This document shows positions 1 through 11,050 of a stretch of 64,000 nucleotides of DNA, piece by piece. Source of the stretch: Aplysia californica (lineage: Eukaryota; Mollusca; Gastropoda; Aplysiida; Aplysiidae). The stretch's first letter is position 1. Every line of letters starts with the position of its first letter. The stretch is taken from contig NW_004797363.1 of the NCBI RefSeq assembly GCF_000002075.1, forward strand, positions 1,465,376 through 1,529,375, written 5' to 3'. Position numbers and translations under genes: made by a program. The notes beneath the pieces were generated by a model. The model saw nothing but the letters and a program-made list of their open reading frames with translations, did no database searches and was not told where the DNA came from.

Positions 1-1083
1 CACTTGCAATATCGGTTAGTGAGTCAGACATGATGAAAACTGTTGAAGCTCAGACCAGCTTCACTTTCAACCAGACATATCATCTGGCGTCTGTGGTGGC
101 AAAATCCTAAATCGTAAAATTGTGTACAGCCAGTTTTGTTTTATAATAAAATAAGGTGGATGTCTTTTGTGATGCGGCTAGAAGGACGCACTGGATCTCC
201 ATACAAAGAACAGGCACTTTGTTCTCCGGGTTCAGTGCAGCCTCCTTGTCCTTCTCCTTCTCTGCTCAAGCTGCAGCTTCCCTCATATTCATATTTGAGG
301 AGCTGTGTATTCTGTTTCTCTGAGATTTCCAGATTCGAAGCTGGTGCAAATGTCGCACTGGTCTTTCTTTTGGTTGAAAGTAAACCCAAATTGTTTTTCT
401 TGAACTTTTGGCAGAACACTTGATAGCGCAATGTGGCTTTCACCCTCTCTGCAAAGTTCTCCATGTATACTTGATGCAGATTTCACGTTTTCTGGATTGT
501 CATCTGTAGACAGGAGGATATCTTCGAATTTTTTTCAAAAAATTCCTCTTTATGGAACAACTTGTCATCCTTGGCTCTCTGATGGGCGTGATGTGTTCTA
601 AGTTGGGGTGGGGGGTGACCTCTTGTTTTTTTTTGGGGGGAAGACATTTAAATAAACCAGTGGGTTAGGCCTGTGGAGTTCAAGTTCATGAAGATTGTTT
701 TACAAACTTTGACTAATGACTCTTTTAAGTGATATTGAATGGTGTAATTTCTCCTTTGGGTTTTCACTTGCTGTGTAAGATCTCTTTTTAGCTATCCTGT
801 TTTTCATGGCATATACGTAGGCTCTCTTTGTTTCCAAGAGAGTGACCAGTGATGTCATTACATTTTGTACCAACTAGTTTACAACTGCAAATGGCGTCAA
901 GTTCACACCCTGCTCGCTTCGTGCCTTGATGTGTAGAGGCATCCCCTGTTCTTTCAAACTCTTCCTTTTGTTACCCTTCCAATCGTTTTCATGCCGTGTC
1001 CTTTTCGTAGAGATCAAAGGTGACATAACTGTTGTATTATCAGCTGATGTGACATTAGCCTGGTCACGTTGATCATTTTCCAC
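1..1083 (-). mobile_element. Decayed DNA-transposase-like element, runs off left edge
   Basis: The minus strand carries broken blocks of a coding region that looks like a transposase-like family common in invertebrate genomes. In order: a block around 1010-870 with KRTRHENDWKGNKRKSLKEQ, a block around 480-300 with QKKDQCDICTSF (paired cysteines), and a block near 140-105 reading KLAVHNFTI followed by a stop. The order and spacing fit one protein whose C-terminus lies beyond base 1. Stops and frame changes separate the blocks, so the copy is dead. The family is recognised from memory of its motifs only; no ends or terminal repeats were seen. The motif assignment is an inference. Confidence 0.5.
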
Positions 1084-1872
1084 TGCCCTGAGGGTCAGAT
1101 GTGACGCAGCAAGCGTGACATCATCTTATTGAATGTTATAGTGTTATGTAAGTTGATGTTTGATATAAAGATAAAGCATTATGTTATGACACTGAAGGAA
1201 AAAAATCATCACAAAACACAAACGAAATGAACTTTCAAAGAAAGTCGAGAGATGTTTCAGAAGGTAATGACTGCAATAAACACTGCAAATGAAAAAAAAG
1301 GGAAAAACACTTAAAAAAACAAACGTCCCACATTTTTTTTCTGAGTGAGTTAGTAAATAATGAAAAGCTACCGACTTCGTCCATTCAGTTGCGATAGAAA
1401 AAATAAGGAGAAGAGACAGTAGTCCGAATAAGGGAAAATGCCTTCGTAATTCGGTAACTTTTAAGTACTAAGACAAAGAAGAACACGTGGATAGAAAAAT
1501 AGTTTTATATAAAATAAAATCCATAACGATGCGTTTGAAATAAGGGCCTTGTCTTGTCACGAGATAAACAGTTCTGTGGGAACAGTGGGGAGTTTTAGTC
1601 ATAAATAACATTATCAGCAGCATTAAAACGAAGAAAAAAAGAGGGAACAACCAGATCTATATAACTCCCAAATGAAACCAACAAGAAATATTACACATAT
1701 TTCCCTTTTGAAGAGCTCACAAGGTTACGTGAGCGAATTCTGGACCATCAAACGAAGTCCGGAGACGAGTCGAAGCCGGGGTTAGTCGCTAACGCAGCAA
1801 GTGGCCCCTCATTGTTAGCGCGACAAAAACGGTCAACCCTCCTTCCCTCCCTCGCAGGTGGGATAGTCGGAA
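1084..1872. other. No gene seen
   Basis: AT-rich sequence with only short unsupported reading frames. Nothing was recognised before the inverted-repeat arm that starts near 1873. Confidence 0.5.
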
Positions 1873-3093
1873 ACGCGCTTTTCCCTTTCGTCAACCCGCA
1901 GCCACTTAACGAATCGTCAGCCACATAGGCCTACCAACCTTTGACACGGGTCAAACTTCCATCTATTTATAGGTAGTTACCGGAACATGTATAGGTGAAG
2001 TGATGTGCCGTGATAGTCGCGATATATTATTTATTGAGATTGTTTTGGTCTCTCTTTACTCATCACCATGAGAATTTCTTGAAGTCTTTCCCTGGACTCT
2101 GCCTTTACTAAAATCTCGAATCTAGATCTAGATCTAGAGTTGTAATCTAGATCTAGTGGCAGATTGCAGATTTCTGCTATCCAGTACATGTACATTCAAG
2201 AGATTAAATAAATTGGACTAGACTCTAGACTCTAGTAGTAGACTCTTCTACTTCTACTTCTAAACCTTCGAGATTACAAAGGCCAAGCCTAGGCTTGTAA
2301 GGATTCGTTTTGTTAAAAGTGTTGTTTAACACAAAGTCTAAGAAGTTAGCAAACCTAACACATTGTTTTCTAACGAAATGAAGCATAAATTGACTTTTAT
2401 ATTGTCAATAAGAGATCAAGTTTAATCACCTAATCATTTAAGTAAGGAAGTGGACTGGTTATCCTCACCCGGGGTGAGAAAAACCCTACGATTGACCCCT
2501 CACCCCGGGTGAGACTTGCTAGCATTGGCTATTCTCACCCAGTGTGAAACAAAACCTGTTTTTCCTAATTTCGAAATACTTTCTATCGGTGTGGATGATC
2601 AAATTGACAAAAGCAAAGAAAAAAATGACGTTATAGCACAAAAGTAAGCTAATTTGATCGTCTACAAAGATGCTATGGCTCTTTCACTTTTCGAAACGAT
2701 CCGAACTACGCGGGTCGCCATTTTATTTTGCCCGGAAGTTCAAGCAACTTACTCGCAAGATCTACTCCTCCCCCTTCTCTCCCTCTCTCTCTCTCTGTCG
2801 GCAATTTATTAAATCTGCAACCTGCAACTAGATTACAACTAGATCTAGATTCGAGACTTTAGTAAAGACAGAGTCCAGGGAAAAACATCAATTAAATTCG
2901 AGTGGTGCAGATGAGTAAAGAGAGACCAAAACAATCTCTCTATTGCGACTATCATTGCACATCACTTCGGCTAATACATGTTCCGGTAGATCTAACTACC
3001 TATAAATAGATGGAAGTTTGACCCGTGTCAAAGGTTGGGTGAAGGCTGACGATTCGGGAGGTGGCTGCGGGTTGACGAAAGGGAAAAGCGCGT
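1873..3093. mobile_element. Long inverted-repeat (foldback/MITE-like) element
   Basis: The arm at about 1873-2178 returns as its reverse complement at about 2805-3093. Shared blocks in inverted order include ACGCGCTTTTCCCTTTCGTC, CCTTTGACACGGGTCAAAC, ATCTATTTATAGGTAG and TTTTGGTCTCTCTTTACTCA. The arms are roughly 290-305 bp and separated by about 630 bp with no recognisable coding capacity. Each arm contains an AGATCT-type hexamer run near its inner end. This is a non-autonomous DNA element or foldback element of unknown superfamily. Confidence 0.75.
2461..2548. repeat. Palindromic CTCACCC/GGGTGAG motif cluster
   Basis: Within the spacer of the foldback element, the palindrome CTCACCCGGGGTGAG is followed by CTCACCCCGGGTGAG and then TTCTCACCCAGTGTGA. 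The same motif (GGGTGAGAATAG, ATTCTCACTCCGGATGAGAA) recurs at about 36664-36715. The function is unknown. Confidence 0.5.
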
Positions 3094-3812
3094 CGGAAAC
3101 ATCGGGCTAAAATCCGACGGATGACGGGTTATACGGTTTTATTTCTAATGTTTTAAAGACATTTCTAGACAATCTGACTATGAGTGAGCATATGAAATGG
3201 ACAATTTGCTATCGATAAGGCCAATAAATTTTTTTGGGGACATGTTGTGGGTTAGTCGGTTTTATCACCATGCCGACGATATATAGTTTCACACAAATGC
3301 ATGCACACTACTTTGAAAAAGAAGGACAAAGAGCTGATTCTCTGTTTTGTTTTTTTAACGGAATTCGTTTTACGACTAGAAAAGCGCTAAAAACAAGTTT
3401 TAAAATTCCAAGAATGTCTATAATATTAGAAAATTACTACCTAGTTGGCTTACTCTTTAATAATCAAGAGCAGCTAAGAAAAACAAAGAGAATGATGTAG
3501 GATTTGTCTAAATATGACAATTGGCAGTAAAGATATTTCCCATTTTGTCCGATTATCCTTGACTTGCGGGTGATCTTTAAAATCACCCTGTACTGTACCT
3601 CTATAAGTACAAAAAATATTTCTGTGAAAGTGTGACTTTGTAAAGAGGTGTCTTGTAGCTGTGTGCGTTCTATGTAAAATTCTCAACAAAATAATGTAGA
3701 CTACATTTGAACCGTACAACTCAGATAGACATTCACGCACACAATAACATTCACGCACTTACACACCTTACACTCACACACTCACACATACAAACACACT
3801 ATTTATTACATT

Positions 3813-3814
<2 letters not shown>
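3094..3814. other. No gene seen
   Basis: Short open frames only, none with a recognisable domain. The stretch ends in a simple-sequence tract. Confidence 0.45.

Positions 3815-3888
<74 letters not shown>
3815..3888. repeat. (CT)n microsatellite
   Basis: About 37 uninterrupted CT units, followed by imperfect CT/CA-rich sequence to about 3980. Confidence 0.95.
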
Positions 3889-3896
<8 letters not shown>

Positions 3897-4020
3897 GTCT
3901 TTCTCCCTCTCACCACAACCACAAACACCCACCCACACACACACAAATACCCCCCCACGTGAGCACACACACACAACTCTTACCCTTTGTTCACATTTCT
4001 TTCAGAATCACCCCTCTACT

Positions 4021-4598
4021 TTGAAGTAATCCCCCTCACTAAATAACAGATCAGCAGAATCTCGATCTTGTGAATCAATGGTTAGTTCTAGAAATCTACT
4101 TAAAAACAAACAAACTGCTGTATACATGATCTAATGTGCATATATATATATATGTTAGGACTGGCCTATAAGCATAACCATGCCATTCAAATAACAAATT
4201 ATAAAAATGCAAACACATTCAGTGTTGCTTTAGATTCGGTAAAATACATACCGTATGTTTGCGGGGATGATTTACCACCCCCGCCCACACCCCCCAAAAA
4301 AAAAATGATAAAATCAAATCAAATCAAATCAAATCAAATAAAAACATTAAAAAATTAAAAATCAAACGAACCACAAACATAAATTAAAAATAACGATTTC
4401 GGTAGAAGTTCTGGAATAATGTCGAACCGAGTCTGAGCACCTCTTTTTTTTCTTTTAATTTGTTTGTTTTTTGTTGTTTTTTTATGTGGGTTTTTTTTTT
4501 TTGGGGGGGGGGGGTTCTTACACCTTTTCTTACCCTAACACCAGACTATGTTAGGCTACACCCAGAGGTCCGCCTTTTAACGTTCGAAGAAAATACAC
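4021..4598. other. Low-complexity intergenic stretch
   Basis: Contains an (AAATC)n run near 4312-4340, a poly-T tract and a poly-G run near 4503. No gene was seen. Confidence 0.5.
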
Positions 4599-4599
4599 A

Positions 4600-4830
4600 T
4601 TTATTAATAAATTCAGTACCGGTAATTCAGACATATAGGCCTACGTACGGCACGGGTTTTTGATTGCAGATTCGTAGATACAGAAAAGGAGCTTTAATTG
4701 ATTCTAGATTAATTACATGTCCTGCTGTGATGGAAGATGGATGTGAAGAGAGGTGTGGCCTAAATAAGGTAAGGGAGGGGGGTTAGCTTATTTAGGCTAT
4801 GTGAGGCTTAAATAAGGTCACCCATAAAAC
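4600..4830. repeat. Dispersed repeat, inverted copy at 32220-32580
   Basis: The block with GCAGATTCGTAGATAC, TGTCCTGCTGTGATGGAAGA and GTGTGGCCTAAATAAGG reappears on the opposite strand at 32220-32580. There the adjoining GGCCACATATGG motif is arranged as a tandem repeat. The element class is unknown. Confidence 0.6.
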
Positions 4831-4957
4831 AAACTAACCCTGGTAACCACACCCAGTAAATAACGTCTCGACATTACATGATTCATGCCTTTAACATTCC
4901 CATCCACTATTCAGTTATTTCGTTAGATGACATCACTAATAACACACATGTATACAA

Positions 4958-4961
<4 letters not shown>

Positions 4962-5034
<73 letters not shown>

Positions 5035-5076
5035 GTAATAGTAATAATAATAATAATATAGTAATAGTAATAGTAC

Positions 5077-5131
<55 letters not shown>
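4962..5131. repeat. (AAT)n microsatellite
   Basis: Two long runs of AAT/TAA units separated by a short AGTAAT-rich spacer. The runs are open in frame and extend the LINE reading frame artificially upstream. Confidence 0.95.
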
Positions 5132-5132
<1 letters not shown>

Positions 5133-5179
5133 GAATTTATAACGTCCCAGAATCCACAAAAGTGCTCGGTGGCGCTTAC

Positions 5180-5181
<2 letters not shown>

Positions 5182-5259
<78 letters not shown>
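5182..5259. repeat. (AC)n microsatellite at LINE 5' junction
   Basis: About 39 AC units end directly where LINE homology begins. This is a probable 5'-truncation junction or a microsatellite expanded at it. Confidence 0.9.
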
Positions 5260-5263
<4 letters not shown>

Positions 5264-5274
5264 AGTACATCTTA

Positions 5275-8200
5275 AGACGACCCTCCAGGCTATTGCCGTA
5301 CGGGTCACCCTGCACAGACCAATCTCGATCTGCTCAGTTTACATCCCACCAACTTACCCCCTCAAAATAACCCAACTAAATGACTTAAAATCTCAGCTCC
5401 CAAAACCTTTTATTTTGCTAGGTGATTTCAATGCCCACAGCCCCCTTTGGGGAGACAAACCTATAGACCAGAAAGGAAAAATAATAGAAAACTTTTTATT
5501 TCAAAATAACATCTGTCTCTTAAATGATAAATCCCCAACTTACAGAAACAGAGCCACTTATGGCACTTCATCCCTTGACCTCACCTTTTGTACCCCTGAC
5601 CTAGTCCCAGATCTTGAGTGGTCTGTGCTGGATGACCGTACGGACCATTTCCCAATTCTCCTAAAAAACAATAGCCTCCAAAACGACCCGATCCCAGAAC
5701 GCTTCAACTTCAAAAAAGCCGACTGGGACGGGTTTGCCAATCAATGTTCCCTGATTCTTAATCCCAATTTCGACCACAACTACAAAAAATTCCACGAAAA
5801 GCTCTTAGAAATATGCCACAATCACATTCCAAAAACAAAAACAAAACCCCGGAGGAACAAGATCTGGTTCTCTTGGGAATGTGAGGACGCGGTAAAGAAA
5901 AAGAAGGCAGCGTATCGAAGAGCCGTCAACAACACCACCATAGAAAACAAGATAATTTATTTAAAGGCTCGAGCTGAGGCACGTAGATGCCTCAGGGAGA
6001 GCAAAAGACAATCATTCCAAAAATACATCTCCAAAATCAACAGCCAGACACCACTCAACCAAGTTTTCCAAATTGCTAAAAAATTCTTAGGTAGACGCAC
6101 AGACACCATTCGGCACGTCCAGAGGCCGGATGGAACAATGGCTGAAACACAAGAAGACATTGCAAACACAATAGCTACATCTCTAGCCAAAAACTCATCC
6201 CAAGCAAACTACAACACCACTTTTCAAAACTTCAAAACTAACAGAGAAAAACAACACCTAAACTTCCACTCAAACTACACTGAAACCTACAACGCAGACT
6301 TCACAATAGACGAACTAACATCGTGCATCTCGGACCTGGGCGATACAGCCCCGGGACCGGATGACATCCACAACAAGATCATTAGACACTTACCCTCAGA
6401 AACACTCACACTCCTACTACACATATACAACGACATGTGGCGGTCGCACTCCTTTCCGGAGTCTTGGCGTCTCGCCACTGTCATTCCAATACCCAAACCT
6501 AACAAAGACCACACACACCCATCCAATTACAGACCTATAGCCCTAACGAGCTGTCTCTGCAAACTAATTGAAAAAATGATTCACAGGCGACTCATGTGGT
6601 TTCTGGAAACGACGGGCTCGCTGAGCGGTCTCCAGTGCGGATTCAGGAAAACCCGATCCACTCTGGATCACCTGGTCCGCCTGGAGACCTTTATACGCGA
6701 GACGTTCGCTGAAAGAGGCCACATGATCGCCATCTTTTTTGACCTAGAAAAAGCCTTCGACACAACCTGGAAGTACGGCATTCTTCGAGACCTGCACGCA
6801 CTCGGCATACGCGGTCACCTCCCTGCCTTCATTGGCAACTTCTTGAGGAACCGTTCCTTCCAGGTTCGTGTCGGATCCTCCCTTTCAGACCCCCACCAAC
6901 AGGAGGAAGGAGTCCCCCAGGGGAGCATCCTTTCTTCTCTCCTATTTGAAATTAAAATAAACTCCATAGTGAAAACCCTCCAGAACAGCATAGACAGCTC
7001 GTTATACGTTGACGACTTCTTGATATGCTGCCGATTGAAAAATCCTCATTTGAGATCTATGGAAAGGCAGCTGCAAACGCAGCTGCAAAAACTTGAAACG
7101 TGGGCAAACCACAACGGTACAAGTTCTCCCCGTCAAAGACGGTTGCAGTACACTTCTGCCGAACAGGCGGACGTGTGCTGCGGCCGGATTTGACACTATA
7201 CGGGGAAAGGATTCCCGTCCAGGACCAAGCTCGTTTCCTCGGCGTCATTTTCGACAAAAAACTTACATTCATACCACACATCAAAGACCTTCGTGTGAGG
7301 TGCCAGAAAGCGTTAAACGCTTTGAAAATTCTATCAAATCCGGAGTGGGGCGGGGACTCAAAACACCTTCTCCACTTGTACATCTCCCTTGTCCGGTCCA
7401 GGCTTGACTACGGCTATCAAGTCAACGGATCGGCAAAACCACACGTCTTAAAAATACTAGATCCAATACAAAACCAAGGACTCCGCCTCGCTCTGGGGGC
7501 TTTCCGCACTTCTCCGGTGGAGAGCCTCCAGGCCGAGGCCAACATACCACCACTCTCACTCAGACGCACACAACTCTCACTACAATACGCAGTTAAACAG
7601 AGCTCAACACCGGAAAATCCAGCGCACAACAGCATTTTTCAAACAAATCCGGAAACCAGAAACAAATTCCAAAACAACGAAAAACTCATCAAATCTTTCG
7701 GCCTCAGAATCCTTGAGGACCTCAAAAACTTACACTTTTCCAAACAAGACATCCAACAAATTCTTTTCCCCGACCTCCCTCCGTGGCACCTCACCAAGGC
7801 AAAAGTAGACTTACAGCTGACCACACACAACAAACAAAGCACAAACACCAAAACTTTTCAAGCAGAATACAAAAAACTAATAGATAAATACCCCGTGCAG
7901 AGCTCATCTTCACAGATGGCTCCAAAAAAGACAATGAAGTGGGCGCCGCAGCCCTATCTTCCAACAGTACACACCAGAGGAGACTCCATCCTGAAGCCTC
8001 CATTTTCTCCGCAGAGGCCACTGCCATTGACATGGCACTGGACTCTGTAGAAAATTCTCCTAACAAATCTTTCCTTATCCTTTCTGACTCTCTGTCTTGC
8101 ATCACTTCACTCACAAACTACACACTCTTACACCCAAAAATAGTTAGGCTACAACAGAAAATCCATACACTATCCGAAACAGGAAAAAACATCATGTTCG

Positions 8201-8703
8201 CATGGATACCCAGCCATGTGGGCATCCGAGGAAACGAGCAAGTAGACGACCTGGCGAAGAAAGCTTCATCCCTTCTGCTGGGATCAACGACAAACACTCT
8301 CCCACAGACTGACTTTAGAAATAAAGTCAAAAAGTACACCTCCAGTCTGTGGGAGAGCCACGGGGAAAACCAGAAAAATAATAAATTATATGAAATTAAA
8401 CCCAAACTAGAACAGCGAAATCCTTCGGATCTCTCCAGAAGAGACGAAGTCATTTTTACTCGATTGCGCATCGGACACACGGCGCTAACCCGCAAATACC
8501 TCCTACAGGGAGATGAGAAGCCGTTCTGTGTCGGATGCGACACAGATTTTACCATTAAACACATTTTAACAGAATGTCTAGACTTTGGAGAGATCCGAAG
8601 GAAATATTATAAATGCAAGAAATTGCAGGATATTTTTTCCGTCGTTGTTCCCAGCAGAATTTTAAATTTTATAAAGGCCATTGGCCTTTATGGCGAGTTG
8701 TAG
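5275..8703 (+). pseudogene. LINE ORF2: endonuclease - reverse transcriptase - RNase H, frameshifted
   Basis: This encodes the retrotransposition enzyme. The partial endonuclease-like part shows ICSVYIPPTYP, ILLGDFNAHSPLWG and DRTDHFPILL. The reverse transcriptase shows APGPDDIHNKII, PIPKPNKD, NYRPIALTS, LEKAFDT, GVPQGSILSSLLF and the catalytic YVDD at 7005-7016 (the usual residue before the aspartates varies among LINEs). The frame changes near 7113 and again near 7895. The second segment carries the thumb region, and the third carries RNase H with FTDGSK (Asp at 7915), SAEATAID, LSDSLSC and HVGIRGNEQVDDLAKKA. A Cys-rich tail, CVGCDTDFTIKHILTEC, follows before the stop at 8701-8703. The in-frame upstream extension to 4878 is microsatellite translation, not protein. 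Confidence 0.85.
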
Positions 8704-8869
8704 AATGAATTTGATATTATTAAAAATTTTTATTGTTACTTAAAAGTTGTTTTAGATCACAAATGTATTTACACCGAATTTGAATATTTTAACTTTTTAG
8801 CATTTTAAAGTAAATTAGTTAGCCAGTCGTGAAGTGAACTTTCGCAGAGGTGAACAACTTGTGTTTCGC

Positions 8870-8900
8870 GCGCTCATATGACCTTAGCAGTTGCGAGCGC
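8870..8900 (+). promoter_or_regulatory. LINE 3'-terminal stem-loop shared with SINEs
   Basis: GCGCTC (8870-8875) pairs with GAGCGC (8895-8900) around a loop that reads ATATGACCTTAGCAGTTGC, followed by CGTAAAACC. The same loop and tail end the X repeats and the SINE copies at 24128-24634 and 55876-56340. By analogy with other LINE/SINE pairs, it is the likely recognition site of the reverse transcriptase. Confidence 0.6.
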
Positions 8901-9029
8901 CGTAAAACCTTATACTATACATACATACACACTGACGCACACACAAAACTCTAAAGCTCAGTACCACTACAACATGTATACATTTCAACAAACTAAGAAA
9001 AACAAAAAGAAAGACCTGACAGTTATTTC

Positions 9030-11050
9030 AAATATAGAGTTCCAGGTTTATAAATATACTTTTATGAAAAACATTGTTTTCAACTTTATTGTAAATTGAT
9101 CAATCGAAAGAGACATTTTATCATCTAAATCCAAATTGTTCCAAAGGTTTGGGGCACAGATGGAAAAGGCCCTTTCACCCAACATTGTTCTGGATCTAGG
9201 CATAAAGAGCTGATGGTCATTCGAAGATCTGAAATTACGAGATAGTGCGTACATTTCGATAAGTTCTGAAAGGTAATTTGGTCAGCACTGATGTAACTAA
9301 TTATAAACCATGCCCAAAATTTCTAATTCAATGCTCTCTCTCACTGGCAACCAATGGGGGGTTTTCAATATATAATGGGCATGGTCTGAAATTTTTCTCA
9401 AAGTTAGAAGTCTTTCTGCCTTGTTTTTGAATCTGTGGAAGTCAGGCAAGAGTAGAATCTAGAATGACAAAAAGAAGGGAATTTCAATACTCAAGATGAC
9501 TTAAAAGCATGAACAAGAATTTTCGTGGTATTTTCATCAATAAGTTTCCTTATTCTGCCAAAGTTGCTAAGATGGAAGTGCATGGTTTGACAAATTCTAG
9601 TGGCGTGTGTTTTCATGGAAAAATCAGGGTCAAAATAAAAGCCAAAATTTCGTATGGCGCTTGATTTTTCCTCCATAACAGTTCATTGCCTAGATCCAAA
9701 CTCTCAAGTTGTACATTTACTCTTAAGGGATTTGTTCCCATTCAGATTATTTCTGTCTTGTTTAAGTTAAGTTCAAGTTTATTGTCAAACATCCAGTCCT
9801 TGATATCTTTTGTTTTGAAGGGTTGAAATCATTTGATCTTCTTCTCTCCGGTTGATTTGTATGCACAGTTGGGTATCATCGGAGTACACGTTATGTTCTA
9901 ATTTGTGTTGCTCAACAATGTCAGACAATGGAGTTGTGTACAGTGTAAATAACATAGGTCCAAGGACTGAGCCTTGAGGGAATCCATAATGAAGCTGAAC
10001 TGGCGATGATCTCACACTGCCAGCCTCTGATGTAGGATTGCCATGAGAATATGTAAGTTGAACTGATTGGGATCGGTCTTTGAGATAGGATTCTAGCCAT
10101 TTCAGTACAGATCCTCCGATGCTGAAGTATACTCTGAGCCGCTGTAATAAAGGTTTTGATCAATGGTGTCAACGTTTCACTCAGGTCAAACAATATAAGG
10201 GCTGTACATTGTTTTTGATCAGCTTATCGGATGATGTCGTTGTGTACTCTAAGGAGGGCAGTCTCTGTGTTGTGAAATTCTCAATAGGCTGATTGAAATT
10301 TGGTGGCAAGACCTTCGGCTGAAAGATAGGTTTTGAGACGTGATGATACTACGAGTAGCTTCTCCGGTACTTTTGATAGGAAATTTAAATTGGAGACTGG
10401 ACAGTAGTTGCTCATGAGGTTTTTGTTTAAGTTTGATTTCTTGAGCAGTGGTGTTACGAGCACAAGCTTAAAATAATATGGGTGGGACATAAGCCTCTAG
10501 CAGACTGCTGTTTACTATAGAAGCTACTGTTTGTGTAACTTCTGCAACACAGTTTTTTATCAGCAATGTTGGAATGGCATCCAACAAACAGGTCTTATTG
10601 GCAGCAGTTGTACGTATTTGGGAAATGTCCTTAGTTGTTGCAGGCTGAAACTCATTCAAAGATGAATATTCGCAACCGTTGTATTCAGTTGGAGGTCTCT
10701 GATCTTTTTAATTTTGTTTTTGAAGTGATCAGAGAAATTCTCTGCCAGCGTCTGCGCGTCTCTGTGTGGTGGCAGATTGGCTGTAGTTTCATGATGTAAG
10801 AGGCCAGTAATGATCTTTAAAAGTTCTTTAGAATTGCTTCTATTGTCGTTGATTTTATTCTGAGCATGCTTCACCTTGGACTCTCTATAAGCTAATTACT
10901 CTTGCTTTTAGCTTTAATGTAAGCCTTCCTGATCACCTCCATTTGTGTTGTTCTCCACTTATTCTCAGCTAGTCTTCTCTTTTGTTTTGACAATCTGATG
11001 TCAATATTGTACCATTGAGTGTTGGGGCGCAGGCAAATTTTGCGTTTTCT
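9030..11050 (-). mobile_element. Decayed CR1/L2-like LINE, 5' truncated
   Basis: Reading the minus strand from about 11050: a basic linker region (WYNIDIRLSKQKRRLAENKW), NINDNRSN-type finger sequence near 10860, SYC/NYCPVSNLNFLSKVPEKLL near 10410, YGFPQGSVLGPMLFTLYT near 9970 and the catalytic NVYSDDTQL near 9880. It ends with a C-terminal FMPRSRTMLGERAFSICAPN block near 9180. These are reverse-transcriptase and C-terminal motifs of the CR1/L2/Crack group. Many frame changes and stops separate the blocks, so this is an old fossil copy. The endonuclease domain is absent. Confidence 0.78.

Larger units (their letters stand above)
5265..8920 (+). mobile_element. RNase H-bearing non-LTR retrotransposon (I/Nimb/Jockey-like LINE), 5' truncated
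   Basis: A LINE copy that begins part-way into its endonuclease domain and runs through reverse transcriptase, RNase H and a C-terminal CCHC-like motif to a 3' UTR of about 170 bases. The UTR ends in a stem-loop (8870-8900) and a short imperfect tail, CTTATACTATACATACATAC. No first ORF is present. RNase H places it near the I group rather than Jockey proper. Two frameshifts and the 5' truncation make this copy inactive, but most of the frame is open, so it is fairly young. A fragment of the same family lies at 13912-14325. Confidence 0.88.

Noticed and set aside
3234-3500. 88-codon frame
   Set aside because: No homology or compositional support; AT-rich chance frame.
4878-5265. Upstream extension of the LINE frame with poly-Asn and His-Thr runs
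   Set aside because: Pure translation of AAT and AC microsatellites; no protein homology, so the LINE is taken to start near 5265.
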